A stretch of 64,000 nt of DNA from Rhodobacterales bacterium (GCA_025362795.1 JANYFE010000034.1:22050-86049); one strand, 5' to 3'; shown: positions 33,223 to 43,711, counted from the first letter of the stretch. The notes: a model not told the origin generated them from the letters alone. Program-made: numbers and translations.

Positions 33223-34599
33223 ATGACACGATTTGCCTTTCTGCTCGCCTCCGTTGCCTTAGCGGCACCCGCCTTTTTCGCAAGGGGGGCATTCGCCGAG
33301 ACGCCGGGGATCGAGAAGGACCAGCTGACGCTTGGATTCATCAAACTGACGGATATGGCCCCGTTGGCCATTGCCAAGGAGAAGGGCTTTTTCGAGGACG
33401 AGGGGCTGTTGGTGACGCTGGAGGCGCAGTCGAACTGGAAGGTGCTGCTGGACCGGGTGCTGGACGGCGAGATTGACGGGGCGCAGATGCTGGCGGGGCA
33501 ACCGATTGCCGCGACAATTGGTTATGGCACCAAAGGTCATCTGGTCACGCCGTTTTCGATGGACCTGAACGGCAACGCGATCACCGTGTCGAATGCAGTG
33601 TGGGCGGCGATGAAACCGGGGCTGCCGCTGGACGAGGGTGGCCGCGTGGTGCATCCGATTTCGGCTGCCGCGCTGAAGCCGGTGATCGATGCGCAGGTCG
33701 CGGCGGGCAAGCCGTTCAATCTGGGCATGGTATTCCCGGTTTCGACGCACAATTACGAACTGCGCTACTGGCTGGCGGCGGGCGGGATCAAGCCCGGTTA
33801 CTACACACCGGGCGATGTGACCGGGCAGGTGGCGGGCGAGGTTTTGATCTCTGTCACGCCACCGCCGCAGATGCCGGCGACGCTGGAGGCGGGCACGATT
33901 GACGGCTTTGCGGTGGGCGAGCCATGGAACCAAGCGGCGGTGGCCAAGGGCGTCGGCGTCCCGGTGATCACTGATGCCGATATCTGGAAGAACAACCCGG
34001 AAAAGGTCTTTGGTCTGACAGCTGATTTCGTTCAACAAAACCCGAATACCACGCTGGCGCTGACCAAGGCGCTGATCCGGGCGGCGGAATGGCTGGACGC
34101 TGACAACAACGCCAACCGGGCCGAGGCGGTCGAGATTCTGTCGCGCCCGGAATATGTCGGTGCTGATGCGGCGGTTATTGCCAATTCGATGACCGGGACG
34201 TTTGAATATGAAAAGGGCGACAAGCGCCCTGCCCCCGATTTCAACGTCTTTTTCCGCTATAACGCGACCTTCCCCTATTACTCGGACGCCGTGTGGTATC
34301 TGACGCAGATGCGCCGCTGGGGCCAGATTGCCGAGGCGCACCCCGATGCCTGGTATGACGAGACCGCCAAGTCGGTTTACCTACCCGCCGTTTATGAAGC
34401 CGCCGCCAAGGCGTTGATCGCGGATGGCAAGGCCAAGGCCGAAGATTTCGATTTCGATGCAGACGGTTACAAAGCCCCGACCTCGGATTTCATCGACGGC
34501 ATTGCCTATGATGGCCTGAAACCCAACGCCTATATCGACAGCTTGGCCATAGGGCTGAAAGGCGACCAGACGGTCGTGGATGGCGCTGTTGTCAACTAA
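33223..34599 (+). CDS. nrtA: nitrate ABC transporter substrate-binding protein
   Basis: A 458-residue periplasmic nitrate/nitrite-binding protein. The N-terminal signal peptide has a hydrophobic [13 protein letters not shown] core and an AFA-ET cleavage site near residue 27. The mature protein starts with [22 protein letters not shown] and has the ligand-site [17 protein letters not shown] segment. It delivers nitrate to NrtB. It is the first gene after the ANTAR leader, so its expression should need NasT. GGGAAC 8 nt upstream supports the ATG at 33223. Confidence 0.95.
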   Translation: MTRFAFLLASVALAAPAFFARGAFAETPGIEKDQLTLGFIKLTDMAPLAIAKEKGFFEDEGLLVTLEAQSNWKVLLDRVLDGEIDGAQMLAGQPIAATIGYGTKGHLVTPFSMDLNGNAITVSNAVWAAMKPGLPLDEGGRVVHPISAAALKPVIDAQVAAGKPFNLGMVFPVSTHNYELRYWLAAGGIKPGYYTPGDVTGQVAGEVLISVTPPPQMPATLEAGTIDGFAVGEPWNQAAVAKGVGVPVITDADIWKNNPEKVFGLTADFVQQNPNTTLALTKALIRAAEWLDADNNANRAEAVEILSRPEYVGADAAVIANSMTGTFEYEKGDKRPAPDFNVFFRYNATFPYYSDAVWYLTQMRRWGQIAEAHPDAWYDETAKSVYLPAVYEAAAKALIADGKAKAEDFDFDADGYKAPTSDFIDGIAYDGLKPNAYIDSLAIGLKGDQTVVDGAVVN

Positions 34600-34615
34600 T
34601 CCCCCGGAGAGTGCC

Positions 34616-35704
34616 ATGACCGCCCTTGATCCTGCAGCGATACAAGCGACCCGTGCCGACAAAACCGCCCGGCGTGACCGGCTTTACCGGGTGATCGGCA
34701 AATGTGATCCGTGGTTCAAGGTGCTGGGCCTTGCCTGGATGACGCCGATCTGGCGGGCCGTGGCGGGCGATAATCCGCGTGGCCAGTTGGCGGATATCTG
34801 GCGGCTGGCGGTGGTGCCGGTGCTGGCAATTGCGGGGTTTCTGGCGCTATGGGCCACGCTGGCACCGATGGTGCAAACCTCGCTGGGCGCTATTCCCGGG
34901 CCGCTGCAGGTGTGGGCGCAGGTCGGCGTGCTGAACGCTGATGCGGTGGCGGAGGGGGTGAAAGAAGCGGATTTCTACGCCAAGCAAACGGCGAAAAACG
35001 CCGGACTGGTCGCAGCAGGCAAGGCGAGCGAGGTCAAGGATCACACCTATACCGGCAAGCCGACGTTTTACCGGCAGATTTTCACCTCGATCAAGACCGT
35101 GTTTGCGGGGTTTCTGATTGGCACGCTGGTGGCGGTGCCCTTGGGGATTGTGTCGGGCCTGTCACCGACCGCCAATGCCGCAATCAACCCGTTGGTGCAG
35201 ATCTTCAAACCGGTGTCGCCGCTGGCCTGGTTGCCGATTGTGACGATGGTGGTGTCGGCTTTGTACGCGGGCAGCGAAGGCGGGCTGTCGAAGTCGTTCC
35301 TGGTGTCGGCGATCACGGTGACGTTGTGTTCGATGTGGCCGACGCTGATCAATACCGCACTTGGGGTGGCCTCGATTGACAAGGATTTGGTCAACGTCGG
35401 GCGAGTTCTGAAACTTGGCCTGTGGACCCGGATCACCAAGTTGGTGCTGCCCTCGGCGCTGCCGTTGATCTTTACCGGGCTGCGGTTGTCCTTGGGTGTG
35501 GGCTGGATGGTGCTGATCGCGGCAGAGATGCTGGCGCAGAACCCCGGGCTGGGCAAATTCGTCTGGGACGAGTTCCAGAACGGCAGTTCGGATAGCCTCG
35601 CGCGGATCATGGTGGCGGTGCTGACCATTGGCATCATCGGGTTTCTGCTGGACCGGGTGATGTTCGCGCTGCAATCGCTGTTCACCTTCTCGAACAACCG
35701 GTGA
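34616..35704 (+). CDS. nrtB: nitrate ABC transporter permease
   Basis: A 362-residue inner-membrane permease of the nitrate/sulfonate/taurine family. The first membrane segment is near residue 65 (AVVPVLAIAGFLALWATLAP). Five more follow the insertion TFYRQIFTSIKTVFAGFLIG. The EAA-type loop is near residue 270 (VLKLGLWTRITKLVLPSALP). An N-terminal extension of about 60 residues precedes the first helix, as in proteobacterial NrtB. CCGGAGAG upstream supports the ATG at 34616. The stop overlaps the ATPase gene start by one base. Confidence 0.93.
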   Translation: MTALDPAAIQATRADKTARRDRLYRVIGKCDPWFKVLGLAWMTPIWRAVAGDNPRGQLADIWRLAVVPVLAIAGFLALWATLAPMVQTSLGAIPGPLQVWAQVGVLNADAVAEGVKEADFYAKQTAKNAGLVAAGKASEVKDHTYTGKPTFYRQIFTSIKTVFAGFLIGTLVAVPLGIVSGLSPTANAAINPLVQIFKPVSPLAWLPIVTMVVSALYAGSEGGLSKSFLVSAITVTLCSMWPTLINTALGVASIDKDLVNVGRVLKLGLWTRITKLVLPSALPLIFTGLRLSLGVGWMVLIAAEMLAQNPGLGKFVWDEFQNGSSDSLARIMVAVLTIGIIGFLLDRVMFALQSLFTFSNNR

Positions 35705-37350
35705 TGGCGATGGGCATTCTGGAGTTTTCCAACGTTTCGAAGGGTTATGGCGAGCGGGCGGTGCTGCGGAACCTGACATTGAGCGTGAAGGAGGGCGAGT
35801 TTCTGGCGATCCTTGGGTTTTCCGGTTCGGGGAAGACCACGCTGATCAACCTGATGGCAGGGCTGACGTTGCCGGATCAGGGGGCCGTCAGTTTCAGGGG
35901 TGCGCCGGTGACGGGGCCGGGGCCAGAGCGGGGGGTGGTGTTTCAATCCTACGCGTTGATGCCGTGGCTGACGGTGGCGGGGAATGTCGCACTGGCCGTC
36001 GATGCGGTGTCGAAGGGGACCAAGGGCGAACGCGCGGCGCTGGTGGCGAAATATGTGGCGATGGTCGGGTTGAGCCATGCGGCGGACCGCAGACCGGCGG
36101 AATTGTCAGGCGGCATGCGGCAGCGGGTGGCGGTGGCGCGGGCTTTGGCGATGCAGCCCGAGGTCATGCTGATGGACGAGCCGTTGTCGGCATTGGACGC
36201 TTTGACGCGCGCCAATGTGGCGGCAGAGATCGAGGCGATCTGGGCGGCGGATCGGCGCATGGTGGTGCTGGTGACGAATGATGTGGACGAGGCTTTGGTT
36301 CTGGCTGACCGGATCATCTGTCTGAACCCGGATGGCACTTTGGGCGGCGAATTCGCGGTGCCCCTGGCGCATCCGCGCGACCGGGCGATGCTTGAAGAAA
36401 GTGCGATCAAGACCCTCCGTTCGGATGTGACGGCCTATCTGATGGATGTCGGCATTGCCGCCAAGGTCGCGGAAACCCGCCGCCTCCCCGCCGTGACCCC
36501 GCGCCATGCCCTGCCGCGCGCCTATGCCGAGGCCACTCGCACCCATACCGACGCCCGCTATCTGCGGTTTTCGCAACTGTACAAGACCTATGCCACGCCC
36601 AAAGGGCCGCTGACCGTGGTGGAGAATTTCGAACTGACCCTGAAGAAGGGCGAGTTCATCAGCCTGATCGGCCATTCCGGTTGCGGCAAATCGACGGTGT
36701 TGTCGATGGCGGCGGGGTTGAACCCCATCTCGCAAGGGGCGATTGCGCTAGACGGCAAGCATGTCGAGGGCCCGGACCCGGAACGCGCGGTGGTGTTCCA
36801 GTCGCCCAGCCTGTTCCCCTGGCTGACCGCCCGCGAGAATGTCGCCATCGGGATTGACCGGGTTTACCCAAAGGCCACCCAAACTGAACGACAAGAGGTG
36901 GTGGAATACTATCTGGAGCGGGTCGGTCTGGCCGATGCGATGCACCGTCAGGCGTCAGAGATGTCGAACGGCATGAAGCAAAGGGTCGGCATCGCCCGGG
37001 CGTTTGCGCTGTCGCCCAAGCTGTTGCTGCTGGATGAACCATTCGGGATGCTGGACAGCCTGACACGGTGGGAGTTGCAGGAAGTGCTGATGGAGGTGTG
37101 GAGCCGCACCAAAGTCACCGCGATCTGCGTGACGCATGACGTGGACGAAGCGATCCTTTTGGCCGACCGGGTGGTGATGATGACCAACGGCCCACAGGCG
37201 ACCATAGGCCGCATCACCGAAGTCAACCTGCCCCGCCCCCGCACCCGCCGCGACCTGCTGGACCACCCGGACTACTACCACTACCGGGCCGAGGTGATGG
37301 GGTTTCTGGCGGAATACGAAAACGGAAAAAAGAAAAAGGACGCCGCGTGA
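35704..37350 (+). CDS. nrtD: nitrate ABC transporter ATPase, NrtC-NrtD type double-domain fusion
   Basis: A 548-residue protein with two complete ATPase domains in tandem. Domain 1: Walker A GFSGSGKT (residues 38-45), signature LSGGMRQR, Walker B VMLMDEP. Domain 2 starts near residue 285: Walker A GHSGCGKS, signature MSNGMKQR, Walker B LLLLDEP. Cyanobacterial systems use separate NrtC (ATPase plus NrtA-like domain) and NrtD; here two ATPase domains are fused and the NrtA-like regulatory domain is absent. It energises nitrate import with NrtA/NrtB. The ATG at 35704 overlaps the nrtB stop; a GTG one codon earlier is possible. Confidence 0.9.
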   Translation: MAMGILEFSNVSKGYGERAVLRNLTLSVKEGEFLAILGFSGSGKTTLINLMAGLTLPDQGAVSFRGAPVTGPGPERGVVFQSYALMPWLTVAGNVALAVDAVSKGTKGERAALVAKYVAMVGLSHAADRRPAELSGGMRQRVAVARALAMQPEVMLMDEPLSALDALTRANVAAEIEAIWAADRRMVVLVTNDVDEALVLADRIICLNPDGTLGGEFAVPLAHPRDRAMLEESAIKTLRSDVTAYLMDVGIAAKVAETRRLPAVTPRHALPRAYAEATRTHTDARYLRFSQLYKTYATPKGPLTVVENFELTLKKGEFISLIGHSGCGKSTVLSMAAGLNPISQGAIALDGKHVEGPDPERAVVFQSPSLFPWLTARENVAIGIDRVYPKATQTERQEVVEYYLERVGLADAMHRQASEMSNGMKQRVGIARAFALSPKLLLLDEPFGMLDSLTRWELQEVLMEVWSRTKVTAICVTHDVDEAILLADRVVMMTNGPQATIGRITEVNLPRPRTRRDLLDHPDYYHYRAEVMGFLAEYENGKKKKDAA

Positions 37351-39785
37351 TGACCGAAAAGCTTGTGATCATCGGGGCTGGCATGGCCTCTGGGCGGGTG
37401 ATCGAACATCTGATCGAGGCGGACCCTGCCGCCTATGACATCACGCTGTTCAACGCCGAGGCGCGGGGGAATTACAACCGGATCATGCTGTCGCCCGTGC
37501 TGTCGGGCGAAAAGATCTATGCCGATATCGTCACGCATGACGCGGATTGGTATGCAGCGAATGGCGTGACCACGCGGTTCGGGGCGCATGTCACCAAGAT
37601 CGACCGGGGTCGCAAGGTGGTGGTCAGTGGTGGCGTGGACACGCCTTATGACAGGCTGATCATCGCCACCGGGTCGGCGCCGTTCATCATTCCGGTATCG
37701 GGCAAGGATTTGCCGGGCGTCGTGACCTACCGCGATCTGGATGACACCAACAAGATGATTGCTGCGGCCAAACCGGGTGCCAAAGCCGTGGTGATTGGTG
37801 GCGGATTGTTGGGGCTGGAGGCGGCAGCGGGGCTGCAATTGCGCGGCATGGACGTGACGGTGATCCATATCATGGGCCACCTGATGGAACGCCAGCTGGA
37901 CCCGGCGGCGGGGTATCTGCTGCAACGGACGCTGGAGGCGCGGGGGATCAGGGTTCACTGCAAGGGGGCCACCAAGGCCATTCTGGGCGATGGGCGGGTG
38001 GAAGCGGTTGCCCTGGAGGATGGCACAATCTACGGGGCCGATCTGGTGGTGATGGCGGTGGGTATCCGGCCCGAAGTGCGCCTTGCCAATGATGCGCATC
38101 TGGAGGTCGGGCGCGGGATCACGGTCGGCGATCAGATGCAGACATCGGACCCAAGTATTTATGCGGTTGGGGAATGTATCGAGCATAACAAGCAACTCTT
38201 TGGCCTTGTCGCGCCGCTTTACGATCAGGCCAAGGTGCTGGCCAAGGGTTTGATCGGCGAGGACTCAGCCTTCCGTCCGGTGCAAACCGCGACCAAACTG
38301 AAGGTGACGGGCTGCGATCTGTTCAGCGCCGGTGATTTTGCCGATGCGCCGGGGCGAGAGGATATCGTGTTCCGCGATCCGGGGCGGGGGATTTACAAGC
38401 GCCTTGTGCTGGAAGGCGACAAGCTGGTCGGCGCGGTGATGTATGGCGATACCGCCGATGGCAACTGGTTCTTCGGCCTGATCAAGGACGCCACCAATGT
38501 CACGCCGATGCGCGATACGCTGATCTTTGGCCCGGCGTTTCAGGGGGGGGCCCAAGCGGACCCTATGGCGGCCGTTGCAGCCTTGCCGCCTAGCGCGGAA
38601 ATCTGTGGTTGTAACGGCGTGTGCAAGGGTCGGATCGTCGAGGCGATTGGTGGCGGCGCGGTGACGCTTGATCTGGTCAAGGCGCAGACCAAGGCGTCTG
38701 GGTCGTGCGGGTCGTGCACCGGGCTGGTGGAGCAGGTGCTGGCGGTGACGCTAGGGGATAGTTTCCAGCGGGCAACAAGCCAGCCCATGTGCAAATGCAC
38801 CGACCACACCCATGAGGATGTCCGGCGATTCATCAAGGCCGGGGCGATGAAGTCGATCCCGGCGGTGATGCAGGAACTCGCATGGAAGACAGTGGGCGGC
38901 TGCGCCTCCTGTCGTCCGGCGCTGAATTACTATCTGCTGGCGGACTGGCCGCTGGGCTACACAGATGATCGTCAATCGCGATTTGTGAACGAACGCAATC
39001 ACGCCAACATCCAAAAGGATGGCACCTATTCCGTGGTGCCGCGCATGTGGGGCGGGGTGACGACTCCGGCAGAGTTGCGGGCGATTGCCGATGCGGCGGA
39101 TAAATATGCGGTGCCGATGGTCAAGGTGACGGGCGGCCAGCGGATCGACCTTTTGGGCGTCCGCAAGCAGGATTTGCCTGCCATCTGGGCCGATCTGAAT
39201 GCCGCCGGTATGGTCAGCGGCCACGCCTATTCCAAGGGGCTGCGGACGGTGAAAACCTGTGTCGGGACCGAGTTTTGCCGGTTTGGCACGCAGGATTCGA
39301 CGGGTCTGGGGATCAAGCTGGAAAAGCTGCTGTGGGGATCGTGGGCGCCTGCCAAGGTGAAACTTGGCGTCTCGGGCTGTCCGCGCAACTGTGCCGAGGC
39401 GACCTGCAAGGATGTGGGGATTGTCTGCGTGGACTCGGGTTATGAAATCTCGGTCGCTGGCGCGGCAGGGATGGACGTCAAGGAAACCGAACTTTTGTGC
39501 AAGGTGGCCAGCGAGGCCGAGGTGATGGAGGTGGTGGCGGCATTCATCCAGCTTTACCGCGAAAATGCCCGCTACCTGCACCGGATTTACAAATGGGTCG
39601 CCAAGGTGGGGCTGGACTGGTGTCAGGAGCAGGTGGCCGATCCGGTGGTGCGGCGGGCGCTGTATGACCGGTTCATGGTCAGCCAGTCGGTCTATCAGAC
39701 CGATCCCTGGGCCGAACATGCCAGACCGTCCGCGCGGGCGAGTTGGGGCGTGATGGCGGATTTGGCGCTGGAGGCTGCGGAATGA
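37350..39785 (+). CDS. nirB: assimilatory nitrite reductase large subunit
   Basis: An 811-residue NAD(P)H-dependent nitrite reductase. The FAD domain begins KLVIIGAGMASGRVIEHL; the NAD site is VVIGGGLLGLEAAAGL near residue 147. A Bfd-like [2Fe-2S] domain is near residue 420 (CGCNGVCKGRI, CGSC). The nitrite/sulfite-reductase half carries siroheme/4Fe-4S cysteines in CVGTEFCRFGTQ and CPRNCAEATCKD. It reduces nitrite to ammonium. The ATG at 37350 overlaps the upstream stop by one base; the 3' end overlaps nirD by 4 bp. Confidence 0.97.
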   Translation: MTEKLVIIGAGMASGRVIEHLIEADPAAYDITLFNAEARGNYNRIMLSPVLSGEKIYADIVTHDADWYAANGVTTRFGAHVTKIDRGRKVVVSGGVDTPYDRLIIATGSAPFIIPVSGKDLPGVVTYRDLDDTNKMIAAAKPGAKAVVIGGGLLGLEAAAGLQLRGMDVTVIHIMGHLMERQLDPAAGYLLQRTLEARGIRVHCKGATKAILGDGRVEAVALEDGTIYGADLVVMAVGIRPEVRLANDAHLEVGRGITVGDQMQTSDPSIYAVGECIEHNKQLFGLVAPLYDQAKVLAKGLIGEDSAFRPVQTATKLKVTGCDLFSAGDFADAPGREDIVFRDPGRGIYKRLVLEGDKLVGAVMYGDTADGNWFFGLIKDATNVTPMRDTLIFGPAFQGGAQADPMAAVAALPPSAEICGCNGVCKGRIVEAIGGGAVTLDLVKAQTKASGSCGSCTGLVEQVLAVTLGDSFQRATSQPMCKCTDHTHEDVRRFIKAGAMKSIPAVMQELAWKTVGGCASCRPALNYYLLADWPLGYTDDRQSRFVNERNHANIQKDGTYSVVPRMWGGVTTPAELRAIADAADKYAVPMVKVTGGQRIDLLGVRKQDLPAIWADLNAAGMVSGHAYSKGLRTVKTCVGTEFCRFGTQDSTGLGIKLEKLLWGSWAPAKVKLGVSGCPRNCAEATCKDVGIVCVDSGYEISVAGAAGMDVKETELLCKVASEAEVMEVVAAFIQLYRENARYLHRIYKWVAKVGLDWCQEQVADPVVRRALYDRFMVSQSVYQTDPWAEHARPSARASWGVMADLALEAAE

Positions 39786-40114
39786 ACTGGCTGGATATCG
39801 GGGCGCTGGAAGACATTCCACGGCAGGGTGCACGGGTGGTCAAGACCGCCCAAGGCTGCGTCGCGGTGTTCCGCACAGCGGCGGATGAAGTTTTCGCCGT
39901 CGATGATCGCTGCCCCCACAAGGGCGGGCCGCTGTCCGAAGGCATCGTGCATGGCAATGCCGTGACCTGCCCGCTGCATACTTGGGTGTTTTCACTGAAA
40001 ACCGGGCTGGCGCAAGGCGCGGATGACGGGGCGATTGCGACCTATCCGGCCCGGGTCGAGGCCGGGCGTGTCTTGCTGGACGCCAGCCGTCTGGCGCGGC
40101 GGGCTGCGGCATGA
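39782..40114 (+). CDS. nirD: nitrite reductase small subunit
   Basis: A 110-residue Rieske-type protein. Cluster ligands are C44-x-H46 in RCPHKGGPL and C63-x2-H66 in TCPLHTWVF. In NirD proteins of some enterobacteria these ligands are lost, but here all four are present, so a [2Fe-2S] cluster is likely. It partners NirB. It overlaps both neighbours by 4 bp. Confidence 0.95.
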   Translation: MNWLDIGALEDIPRQGARVVKTAQGCVAVFRTAADEVFAVDDRCPHKGGPLSEGIVHGNAVTCPLHTWVFSLKTGLAQGADDGAIATYPARVEAGRVLLDASRLARRAAA

Positions 40115-42756
40115 CCAGCCATGTTCATCTGGTGCAACCGCCTGCCATTCGCACCACCTGCCCCTATTGCGGAGTGGGCTGCGGGGTGCTGGCAACACCT
40201 GATGGCTTGGGCGGCATCAGTGTAAAGGGCGACCCGGATCATCCCGCGAACAAGGGTCGGCTGTGTTCCAAAGGATCGGCTTTGGGTGAAACTGTGGGGT
40301 TGGAGGGGCGGTTGCTGTCGCCGCGCGTGTTCGGTCAGGATGTGGGCTGGGATGATGCCCTGGGTCTGGTCGCGCGGCGCTTCAGAAAGGTGATTGCGGA
40401 ACACGGGCCGGATTCAGTGGCGTTCTACGTCTCGGGGCAGATGCTGACCGAGGATTACTATGTCGCCAACAAGCTGATGAAAGGTTTTATCGGGTCGGCC
40501 AATATCGACACCAATTCAAGGCTTTGCATGGCCTCATCCGTCGCGGGTCACAGGCGGGCCTTCGGCACGGACACGGTGCCGGGGCTTTATGACGATCTGG
40601 AACTGGCCGATCTGGTGGTGTTAACCGGGTCGAATTTGGCTTGGTGCCATCCGGTGCTGTATCAGCGCATCGCCGCGGCCAAGGCTTTGCGCCCCGCGAT
40701 GAAGGTGGTGGTGATCGACCCACGGCGGACCGCGACCTGTGACCTGGCCGATCTGCATCTGGCAGTGGCACCGGGGTCTGATGCGGCCTTGTTCAACGCA
40801 CTGCTGGTGGCGATTGCCGAAGGCGGTGCCGTTGACGCGGATTTTCTGAGCCATGTCACGGGGTTTGAAGCGGCCCTGGCAACGGCGCGGAGGTCTGATC
40901 CGGCGATGACGGGGCTGAAGGCGCGACAGTTGGCGGAGTTCTGCGACCTTTGGCTGGCCAGCGAAAAGGTCGTGACGGTCTATTCGCAGGGCATCAACCA
41001 ATCAGCTACCGGCACCGACAAGGTGAACGCCATTGTCAACTGCCATCTGGCCACCGGACGGATTGGCCGGCCCGGCATGGGGCCGTTCTCTGTCACGGGT
41101 CAGCCCAATGCGATGGGCGGGCGCGAGGTCGGCGGGTTGGCGAATATGCTGGCTTGCCATCTGGAGTTGGAGAATGCGACCCATCGCGGCGCGGTGCAGG
41201 GGTACTGGTTCAGTCCGGTGATGGCGGACAGGCCGGGGCTGAAGGCGGTGGATATGTTCCGCGCGGTGGGCGAAGGCCGGATCAAGGCGATCTGGATCAT
41301 CCACACCAATCCCGTGGTGTCGATGCCCGATGCCGATGCAGTTGCGGAAGCCCTACGGCGGTGCCCGTTTGTCGTGGTGTCGGACGTGACTGCCGCGACC
41401 GATACCGCGCGGCTGGCGCATGTGCTGCTGCCCGCGACGGCCTGGGGCGAGAAAGACGGCACGGTCACCAATTCCGACCGCACGATCAGCCGCCAGCGCG
41501 CGGTACTGCCCGCACCAGGACAAGCGCGGGATGACTGGCGGATCTTGGCCGGGGTGGCGGCGCGGATGGGGTTTGGCGCGGCCTTTGGCTGGGCGTCAGC
41601 GGCAGAGGTTTTCCGCGAATATGCCGGGCTGTCGGGCGTGGCGGGCTGGTTGGGCAGCGATTTTGACATCTCGGACCACGCGGCGATCAGTGCCGTCGAT
41701 TATGCGGGGCTGGCACCTTTTACATGGCCCGCGAACCCGCGCCAGCGTGGGGGCAGGTTCTTTGGCGACGGGCAGTTTCACACGGCGGATGGCCGGGCAC
41801 GGATGCTGCCGATCACGCCCGCTTTGCCCAAGGCTTTGACGCCCGACGCAACGTTTCGGCTGAACACCGGGCGAAACCGGGACCAATGGCACAGCATGAC
41901 CCGCAGCGCAAAATCGCCGCGCCTGTCGCAGCATCTGGCGGAACCATTTCTTGAGATGCACCCGCAGGACGCGGACCGTCTGGGGATCGGGGCCGCTGAT
42001 CTTGTGACGGTTGCCAATGGGCAGGGCCAAGTAATCCTGCGCGCCCTCATCACCGGCCGGGTGGCGCGGGGCGAGGTCTTTGCGCCGATCCACTGGACCG
42101 ACGAGAACGCGGCGCGGGCGCGGGTGGATGTGCTGGTGCCGGCGCGGGTTGATCCGGTTTCGGGCCAGCCGGACAGCAAGGCAGCGGCGGTGGCGGTGGG
42201 GCGGTTTGCCGCGACCTGGTATGGCTTTGCGGTTTGTGCCGGGGAAGTGGTGCCGGTGGCTGAGTATTGGGCCAAGGCGCGGATTTCGGGCGGCTGGCGG
42301 CTGGAGCTGGCGGGGCTGGCGGTGCCTGCGGATTGGGTCGCCTATGCGCGGGCGCTGTTCGGGCTGCCGGATGCGGCGGCGGCCACGGTCATTGACCGCG
42401 GCCGCGGGCTGGCGCGGGTGGCGTTTCACGACGGTGATCGGCTGATCGCGGCACTGTTCGCCGGGCCGGAGCCGGTGGCGGTGTCGCGGGACCATGTGGC
42501 GGGGCGGATCGCGGCGGGCCACGGGGCGCAGGTGCTGGCCGGGGTGCCTGGGGCGGATGAGCCGGACCCGGGGCCGGTGGTTTGCGCCTGTCTGAATGTC
42601 GGGTTGCACACGATCCGCACGGCGATTGAAACCGGGGCCGCCTTGTCGGTGACGGCTTTGGGCGCGGCTTTGGGGGCGGGCACGTCCTGCGGGTCGTGTC
42701 GGCCGGAGTTGAGCCAGCTTTTGACCCGCTATCGTCAGCCAGAGGCTGCGGAATGA
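40111..42756 (+). CDS. nasA: assimilatory nitrate reductase catalytic subunit
   Basis: An 881-residue molybdopterin enzyme of the NasA/NarB group. The N-terminal [4Fe-4S] ligands are C17, C20, C24 and C52. The Mo-bis-MGD domains follow, with the dinucleotide-binding segment near the C-terminus (RLNTGRNRDQWHSMTRSAK). A C-terminal Bfd-like [2Fe-2S] domain (about residues 826-875: CACLNVG, CGSCRPEL) is typical of NasA that takes electrons from NAD(P)H partners. No separate reductase subunit gene lies in the cluster, so NirB or a ferredoxin system elsewhere may donate electrons. It overlaps nirD and cobA by 4 bp each. Confidence 0.96.
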   Translation: MTSHVHLVQPPAIRTTCPYCGVGCGVLATPDGLGGISVKGDPDHPANKGRLCSKGSALGETVGLEGRLLSPRVFGQDVGWDDALGLVARRFRKVIAEHGPDSVAFYVSGQMLTEDYYVANKLMKGFIGSANIDTNSRLCMASSVAGHRRAFGTDTVPGLYDDLELADLVVLTGSNLAWCHPVLYQRIAAAKALRPAMKVVVIDPRRTATCDLADLHLAVAPGSDAALFNALLVAIAEGGAVDADFLSHVTGFEAALATARRSDPAMTGLKARQLAEFCDLWLASEKVVTVYSQGINQSATGTDKVNAIVNCHLATGRIGRPGMGPFSVTGQPNAMGGREVGGLANMLACHLELENATHRGAVQGYWFSPVMADRPGLKAVDMFRAVGEGRIKAIWIIHTNPVVSMPDADAVAEALRRCPFVVVSDVTAATDTARLAHVLLPATAWGEKDGTVTNSDRTISRQRAVLPAPGQARDDWRILAGVAARMGFGAAFGWASAAEVFREYAGLSGVAGWLGSDFDISDHAAISAVDYAGLAPFTWPANPRQRGGRFFGDGQFHTADGRARMLPITPALPKALTPDATFRLNTGRNRDQWHSMTRSAKSPRLSQHLAEPFLEMHPQDADRLGIGAADLVTVANGQGQVILRALITGRVARGEVFAPIHWTDENAARARVDVLVPARVDPVSGQPDSKAAAVAVGRFAATWYGFAVCAGEVVPVAEYWAKARISGGWRLELAGLAVPADWVAYARALFGLPDAAAATVIDRGRGLARVAFHDGDRLIAALFAGPEPVAVSRDHVAGRIAAGHGAQVLAGVPGADEPDPGPVVCACLNVGLHTIRTAIETGAALSVTALGAALGAGTSCGSCRPELSQLLTRYRQPEAAE

Positions 42757-43601
42757 ACCGCATCGCCAGGCTGCCGATCTGGACCGCCTTTCTGGCCATC
42801 TTGCGAGATCGGGTCTGCGCCCCTGCCCTGCCAGAGCGCGAGCGTCACAAAGCCGCAGGCTTCGTCAGTCTGGTTGGGGCTGGTCCGGGGTCTGCCGACC
42901 TGATCACCCTGCGCGGGATGCGGGTGCTGCAAGCGGCGGATGTGGTGTTTTATGACCGGTTGGCGGACCCTGCGTTGCTGGATCATGCGCGGGCCGGGGC
43001 AAGGCTGGTCGATGTTGGCAAGGTGCCGGGCAATCATACCATTCCGCAAGGCGACATCTGCCGGATGCTGGTGCAAGCGGCTTTGCAAGGCTTGCAAGTG
43101 GTGCGGCTGAAATGCGGGGATCCCGGCGTGTTTGGTCGTGGCGCGGAAGAGGCCGCGGTGCTGGATGCGGCGGGCGTTGCGTGGGGCATCGTGCCGGGTG
43201 TCACAGCGGCCTGTGCTGCTGCTGCGGCTGCCCGGTCGTTTCTGACCGAGCGGGGTGTGACGGAACGGGTGATCTTTGCCACTGGCCACCGACGCGCGGG
43301 CGACAGCACCGACTGGGCTGCAACGGCTGCGCCGGGCACGACGCTGGCCTGCTATATGGGTGTCGCCGGGGCTGGGGTGATGCAACGCGGTCTGATTGCG
43401 GCAGGTTGGCCTGCGGACAGTGCGGTCGAGGTGATATCCAGAGCGCAAACGCCGCAAGAACGGGTGATGTCCTGCCCGCTGTCGGGGCTGGAGGCGTTGT
43501 GCCAAAGCGTGCCCGGCCTGAACCCCGCGATGCTGCTGATCCGCTGGCCACAGGTGGCGCTGCGAGGGGTTGCGGCGCGCTCAGAGGCGATTGGCGTCTG
43601 A
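42753..43601 (+). CDS. cobA: uroporphyrinogen-III C-methyltransferase
   Basis: A 282-residue SUMT. The N-terminal SAM/substrate motif VSLVGAGPGSADLITLRG is near residue 36, then YDRLADPALL and LKCGDPGVFGRGAEEA. It makes precorrin-2, the first committed step towards the siroheme of NirB. The N-terminal 30 residues (MNRIARLPIWTAF) are an extension over standard SUMT and look weakly hydrophobic. It is the last gene of the nitrate operon, starting in the nasA stop (ATGA). Confidence 0.93.
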   Translation: MNRIARLPIWTAFLAILRDRVCAPALPERERHKAAGFVSLVGAGPGSADLITLRGMRVLQAADVVFYDRLADPALLDHARAGARLVDVGKVPGNHTIPQGDICRMLVQAALQGLQVVRLKCGDPGVFGRGAEEAAVLDAAGVAWGIVPGVTAACAAAAAARSFLTERGVTERVIFATGHRRAGDSTDWAATAAPGTTLACYMGVAGAGVMQRGLIAAGWPADSAVEVISRAQTPQERVMSCPLSGLEALCQSVPGLNPAMLLIRWPQVALRGVAARSEAIGV

Positions 43602-43711
43602 GCTGAACGCCATCCCTGCTGCATTGCCGCCGGCGGGTGCCGCTGTGGCATGGTTTGGGTCGCGTGGGATTTCCTTAAAACTTTACGGAATTTTACATAG
43701 TTGTGAATTAG

